From assembly GCA_930367205.1 (NCBI GenBank), contig OV884009.1:101763189-101827188 (forward strand): a stretch of 64,000 nt of DNA, in the 5' to 3' direction. Shown here one piece after another: positions 58,150-64,000 of this stretch. The stretch comes from Acanthosoma haemorrhoidale (Eukaryota > Arthropoda > Insecta > Hemiptera > Acanthosomatidae). A program made the translations under genes and the position numbers. How positions within the stretch are numbered: position 1 is the first letter of the stretch; every line of letters begins with the position of its first letter. Below the pieces are notes generated by a model. It did no database searches, was not told where the DNA came from, and worked only from the letters and a program-made list of their open reading frames with translations.

Positions 58150-58490
58150 CGATTTCTCTATAGAGAATAATACTAACGATTAATCGCATATTGAGATCAT
58201 TGCTATGGGTTCTTTCATCGGTGTAGCAATGAGCGTTAACAATTGTTCTCAGGACTTTTCTTTGAAATGCACTTGATGTTCGGTGGTTTTGATGTACTCC
58301 ATAAAACTAAATGTGCAGATATGTTCCAGTATATTTAAATAAGGGAGGAGTTTTGGGGAAAGATGGATCACTATTAAGTAGTTTTTTGTATATTTGTGGA
58401 AACATTGGTTTAATTCTTGACTTTTAAGTCTGGTATGTGGATCGCATGTTACCGATATACTACCGTACCTGTGTTGGATACAGGAAGGGG
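58150..58490 (-). mobile_element. Diverged Jockey-like LINE ORF2 fragment (copy I)
   Basis: On the minus strand the frame from about 58470 has ISVTCDPHTRLKSQELNQC, matching the layout of the region after RT (YLGxHLD, NPHxRLKRxELN). Further on, TTCTCAGGACTTTTCTTTGAA matches the inverse of the common AATCAAAAGTCCTGAGAA block at the nucleotide level. It is more diverged than the other copies and may be a related subfamily. Confidence 0.5.
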
Positions 58491-59499
58491 TATAAAACAA
58501 AGTGATCCAATGCAAATCTGAGCAAGAAACCTTGCTTCGGGGATTAATGGATTTCTCTCACCTCATAATCGTTCTTTTTATCTTGTCAAATCCCTCGTCT
58601 TTGAAAAAAAAAAAATAAACGTATTCAGCTCATCTTGACAAGTGTCTAGTGTTCAATATTCGTTTGTTTATGGCTGATAAAATCCTTTTCACGAAATTTT
58701 CGATTGAAACAGGAAAAGTATTTCGTGTTGCGGTAAATAAAATAAAAATAATTGAAAAGAAGGGATTCTCAACAATTATATTTGAAGTTGGTGGAAACAA
58801 TGGGCTGGTAGATAAGGGAGAATCTGGAATTGGGGGAACAAGCATCACTTTTCTTACAATATCGGGCACTATCCGGCTCCTGTTTGCCGAAGAAGATGAG
58901 AGAGGAGAGGAGAGTGGGGTGGCCGGCAGGAACAAAAGAGGATGGTTGAAAGGAGTGGACCGATAGGGGGTGATCACGGATGGTAGCAGGTATTGTTGTT
59001 CTCGGCGATAACAGTTCTACCTACTACCTCGCCACTCTCTGCTTAGGACTATTTAATATACATTTCTCGCCTAATTAGGGCTCTTTCCTACCACTCTGCT
59101 TCACAATAGCTACCGGCTCATTGGATTTAATCTCTATGATAATATGGACACTGTATGTCCCGTTAACAACCCCTCTGCTGCTTCAGGTCTTCACAGCTGG
59201 ATAGTAACAGTGTTTTCTATCACAAGCTTTTTGTGTTTTTTACTATTTATATATCATGGAAAAGCTACCGATTCGGGATGCAATAGAGGAAGAATGGAAT
59301 AATTAATTAAAAGATAATATGATGGATAGCACTTAGGATGCCTGAATAGGCATTAAACGTATTATTAGATGGTGTCCCTAGAAATTAAATATTTGAATTA
59401 TTCAACTAGAACATAACAGCGTTAGACGTAAGCGTAAACTTGTGATGTAACAACAAATAAAAGATTTTTGAAGGGGCTAAAAGCTTTTTTTTATTTTTA
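58491..59499. other. Intergenic sequence with an unassigned frame
   Basis: The frame 58649-58966 (105 codons from GTG; ATG at 58670) is open, basic in its first half and G/E/R-rich at the end, and overlaps an open minus-strand frame. I recognise no family and do not call a gene. Confidence 0.25.
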
Positions 59500-60001
59500 C
59501 CCACATACGAGACTAAAAAGGCAAGAACTAAACAGATTTTATTCTTGATAATTAATTCAGACGCTTTGGAAAACTGTACAGATTACTTCAAAGGACATCC
59601 CATCTCTCAATAGAAAACAAATTACTAATTTACAAACTTATACTTAAACCAATCTGGACATACGGAATAGAGCTATGGGGGACAGCAAAAAAGTCGAACA
59701 TCAAGCGTATCCAATCCTTTCAATCAAAAGTCCTGAGAACAATAGTAAATGCCCCTTATTACGTCAGCAACAAAACCCTTCATAACGACCTTAACATACC
59801 CTACATTCTAGAACTCATCCCTTCCAAGTTCATGAAATTCCATAGTAACCAACCACCCTAATCCCCTAGCACAGTTATTGTACTGCATCATCCCTATAAT
59901 CCTCCTTGGTGACTAAAATGGCAGTGGGCTTGTGACCTGCTATAAATGCGTAACAGTGGGAGTCCTGGCAATGGCCAGTTTCTCCAATCATGTTCTGAGC
60001 G
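59500..60001 (+). mobile_element. Jockey-like LINE ORF2 fragment, both ends missing (copy F)
   Basis: It runs from the region after RT (SIENKLLIYKLILKPIWTYG, near 59605-59660) through LHNDLNIPYILEL (near 59785) to GGCAGTGGGCTTGTG. It stops abruptly at about 60001 before the 3' UTR tail, so the 3' end was lost after insertion. Confidence 0.8.
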
Positions 60002-63000
60002 TATTTTTTCACAATATAAATATTAAAAAAAACAACATAATACGTATGTCTAAAATAGCGCTCAAAAAAGTTCAATGGATTGTAAACTCCTAATACCGCG
60101 ATTCTCCAGTTCTCATTCCCCGAGCCACAAACCCCTGGAATTTTCTCGCAGTTTCCATTTATAATGCTAATTCACTGCCTACATTCACAACCCCTCTCTT
60201 TTAGCCCTCGAGATAGACGCTATTTAGCGAACATAATTTTATATACATCTTGTTCCTCAACAAGACATGATTATAATATTTCATTATATTTATTCAAAGG
60301 GGATCTAGTCCTACAATAAAGCGTTTTTTCATTTATAGTGGAAATAGTTCTAACAAATTTTCAAAATAATCTCTAATAGTGATTTTAAAATGGAACAATT
60401 CAACAGCATTAAACTGCTATGTTCATACCTACGCGTATCGCCACACTGATCTATCTAATACTTGACTGTCTCTGAATACATAAAACTGTAAGGCAGTATA
60501 TAAATGATATATCATTTCTAAGGACACATATATCCGTTTATATATTTACCTGACTTACACACAGAGGTGTACGCTGTTACGTTCTAGTTGAACAATTAGA
60601 ATATATAATTTCTAGGGATACCATCTAACTATTTAACTACGGACAGATATAATTCCTCAAATCCTGAGCATATTGCATTAGCGTAAATTTGTACACAATT
60701 ATACCTTCCTCAAATATTCAATTCACTTACTATTTCCAAAATAATTTACCTTAATAAATTAACGTGTTCATCAAAATAGAAGGAATTTAATTGTAAAATA
60801 GAATTTTATAAACAAAATGTTTTACTAACCAAAAACAACAAAAGTGTTTAAACGATAAATATTTTACTATTAATCAAAGTGATTAACAGATTAATTAAAT
60901 TTCAATCTTACGAGTGTACATGGATGCCTTAAATCTGTTGTAGAAGCAATCGTCTCCAACCAGGCCGTAGTCAACGGCTCCTGAGAAACGTGAAATGCTC
61001 TCTGGAAGACCTGCCAAGCAGGAGACACCTCTTAAGTCAGGGACTCAGCAAGTCCTGCTCAATTCAGAGCGACTAAGCGAGTCCTCTCCATTTTTTGTTT
61101 CAAAACACCTTTATTTAACAATTTACCAGTAAATGGACCATAACATGAACAATTTTACAAGTTTATGGCTCCTTTTCGTGCATAGCATAACATGCATTCG
61201 AATGAGGGTAGAAATACAAACAGTTTTTGTTTTATTGTTAAAATTACAAAATCAATAGACTGGACTAGGTGATGGGGCTCACCTTCGGGTTGAAATAAGG
61301 GAAACTTCTCCATTTTCTCGTCTTGGACCGTATCTATCTATCTCTTTAACAGAAGACATTTCTCTGTATGGCCCTTTGTGATCGTTTATTCCCTTTCACG
61401 CCATCTTTGAATGGGCTATTTAGCACCTAGGATCACCCTAGCTGCCGAGTATTCTGGCACTTACTTTCGAGACAGGAAACAAAAAGGAAGAGTTGTAAAC
61501 TGTAAAATCCTCCTGCTCCTATTCGACAATCTGCAACAGATGGGTGGGTAGGTACATCGGTCGACCTACATCCGGGTTTATGGCATGCCGACGGTCGACT
61601 CTCTGGCCTCAGTTCCTTAAGGTGATTTAATAATTTTACACTTCCTTCCCCATAGCGGGGTTTGAAGACATAACAAACATTACAAACACCAATGCATTAC
61701 TAGCTTCTTGTAGACATCATAAGAATGTTAAATGAGTTTAAGCACAAATAACATAAAAATTTGCAATTTCTACTATGAATAAAAGGAATTTCCTATCCCC
61801 CCCCCCGTTCATCCCGATACATTAAACCATGGAAAAATTGTAGCGCCAGAACAATTCTATCACTCCCTATAAGGAGACGTGTTATTTATAAGGCTAAATC
61901 CGTAAATACTTTTTATAAATATTTAATCCTAAACTTTATGTTAAATTTATTATTACATTAAATTTATAATAAGATATTTTTGTAACTGAAATGTGATTCT
62001 TTTACATGCAGACCACCCTTGTCGACATATGTTCGGATTTGGGAGCGTTTCTGTTGGGTTACAACCAGAAATTTATTTGTGAATTTACTATTAATGAATA
62101 TGTTTCATTGACTAGTTACTTCTATTACGAATTTTGTTTCTGATTTCTAGATACAAATAAATTAAGAACCGTACTACCAAAGCATTTGCCGCGTCAATTC
62201 ATACTAATAAAATTTATAATCTGTTTATCTAACGGATTCGGTTCAGTATTCTAATGGTTAAGAGCATTGAGAATGAGGTGGAGTTCATGCTTGAACTGAT
62301 GCAGAGTCATTCCAGTATAGAACAGGTATTTAGCATAAAATACTTACTTAATAGCAGTCATCACCATGTCAAAATGGATATTGTGTTCGTTTCCGCCTCT
62401 TATTAAAGGCGAGCCTCCCTTGCCCCATTTAACTGAAAATTGAACTTTCCCAGGAAAGTTGCTCATTGAATACTTGGCTCGAACTTTATCTCGGTTGGTT
62501 AATATTGCTCTCCTACATTATCAGATCCAGATATTTCCTAACTTTAAAATAAAAATGTATAATTGATAATATAATAATTACAACTTTCGTCATTTTTATA
62601 AACACTGTAACAAATATTCCAGCGTCGAGATGAACTGCCTGTAAAAAATATGTGGAAGAACAATAATTGGCGTATTACTGGTAAGGATGACGGGATCAAG
62701 TTTGGAACAGGTACATACGGGGCAGTTTACATTTCCCAACGCTTAAATGATAAAATTTTACATTAAGAATACACTTAAGGGACAAAAATAAATGAGTTTG
62801 TCTAGAGTTTTTTTAAAAAAGTTGAATCAAGAATTTAATAGAGTCCAAGCCTACCCATATTGGTTATTATTAATCAATTTAATTGTTTTGTTTTTAATTT
62901 GTTTCATACTCGTATATCAAAGGTCATGTTTAATCAATAGAGAACCTTTGAACAATTGAAAGAATATACATGAGGCATAAAACATGAGCTATCCAGTGGA

Positions 63001-63204
63001 CAGTGGCAGGGATTGAAACATGGCTCCAATCAGGACGGGTCATTTGAAGATCACTTTTATCAAAGTACGGTCACGCTTTGTAGATGCTTTGATTAATGCT
63101 CTGCAGTGTACTTTAATGGATTTTATTATTTACAACATAGTAGAGGTAAATGCAACAGATTTAATTTGTCTATTCTTGGATATTGTATTAGAGTGTAGTT
63201 TCAT
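60002..63204. other. Mostly AT-rich intergenic sequence
   Basis: A poly-C run lies at about 61798-61806. A tRNA-like head is possible at about 62251-62300 (TAATGGTTAAGAGCA as an A box, GAGTTCATGC as a poor B box). Slightly GC-richer blocks at 60940-61090 and 61260-61640 carry no recognised gene. Confidence 0.35.
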
Positions 63205-64000
63205 TTTATTCCATTCCTCTCCCTGTACCCGAGACAGTACGGTACTTAGGCTTCCATCTCGAAAAACGGCTGATTCGGAACCCATATATGAGGCTAAAAA
63301 GACAAGAACTAAACAGACGTTTTGGACAAATGTAAAGACTTTAAAAAACACCCCATCTCTCAATAGAAAATAAATTACTAATCTACTAAGTTATACTTAA
63401 GCCAATCTGGACATACGGAATATAGACATGGGAGACAGGCAAAAAGTCGAACATCAAGCGTACCCAATCCTTTCAATAAAAACTTCTAAAAATAATAGTA
63501 AATGCCCCTTATTACGTCAACAACAAAACCTTTAACAACGATCATAATATAACTTACATTCATGAACTCATCCCTTCCAAGTGCATGAAGTTTCTAAGCA
63601 CCCTATATAACCAATCCCCTAGCACAGTCTTTCATTGCACCACTCATCCCTTTAATCCTCCTCAGAGACTGAAACGACAGTGGCCTCGTGACCTGCTATA
63701 AATACGTTACAGTGGGTGTCCTGGCAATGACCATTTTCTCCAATCATGTCCTGGGCGTATGTGGCTCTCGCGCTCTTCGTCAGCCTCCAACGCCTCGTAT
63801 CCGGTGACGCGACTAACGGAGGGAGGAGCGTGGGGGAATTCCCAAGACTTCCTCTTTTGCATGCGAGGGCGGTGACAAATCATGTAGATTTGGGAAATCT
63901 CTGGGCTTTTTATAAATATTTTATGAATGAGTGATTGAATGAAAATTGTCAATATGGTATGAATGAGAACGTTTATCACAATTACTTATTGCCGAATAAA
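63205..64000 (+). mobile_element. Jockey-like LINE 3' part, cut by window edge (copy G)
   Basis: It begins in the region after RT with VPETVRYLGFHLEKRLIRNP (near 63222-63282) and RLKRQELNRRFG. Then come the IWTYGI block near 63400, the shared C-terminal part and the 3' UTR tail, which reaches the window end within the GCCGAATAAA word. Stops occur at about 63332 and 63371. It is the longest C-terminal copy of the family in the right half. Confidence 0.85.

Overview
The window looks like repeat-rich, AT-rich animal DNA, most likely from an insect or another arthropod. I see no host gene I can name and no tRNA, rRNA or bacterial-style operon. The evidence for the group is the mobile-element mix: a gypsy-type errantivirus, Ty3/gypsy elements with CCHC Gag proteins, many copies of one Jockey-like LINE, and a mariner remnant. 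Species cannot be read from the sequence.

Layout: 1-3030 is the left-truncated end of a minus-strand errantivirus (protease/RT, Gag, primer site, probable LTR). About 5395-7860 is a decayed minus-strand Jockey-like LINE. 9087-9853 is a gutted mariner. 10204-11040 is an old gypsy RT fragment split by a 92-bp LINE tail with an 11-bp target duplication. 11493-17493 is a complete-looking plus-strand Ty3/gypsy element with two 600-bp LTRs, Gag and a long Pol but no visible protease. 20560-22975 is a second long LINE copy. 24167-29029 is a compact minus-strand Ty3/gypsy element with identical 161-bp LTRs, a 5-bp target duplication and one uninterrupted 1424-residue Gag-Pol frame. 33008-36410 is an LTR element arranged LTR-internal-LTR-leader. 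41712-44073 is a 31-unit, 76-bp minisatellite. 47345-48040 is another gypsy remnant. 53380-56049 is exactly fifteen units of a 178-bp satellite. LINE 3' fragments of the same family recur at 4.1, 10.7, 19.1, 44.2, 50.0, 59.5 and 63.2 kb, and a diverged relative lies at 58.2 kb. The remaining sequence is AT-rich with a few weak SINE-like or unassigned ORF candidates.

How it fits together: the LINE copies are dead, 5'-truncated or internally deleted insertions. The two LTR elements with near-identical LTRs are recent. The compact 24-29 kb element has every Gag-Pol domain expected for autonomy. The 11-17 kb element carries RT, RNase H and integrase but seems to lack its protease, so its recent movement may have depended on a relative. 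The tandem arrays are noncoding despite containing short open frames.
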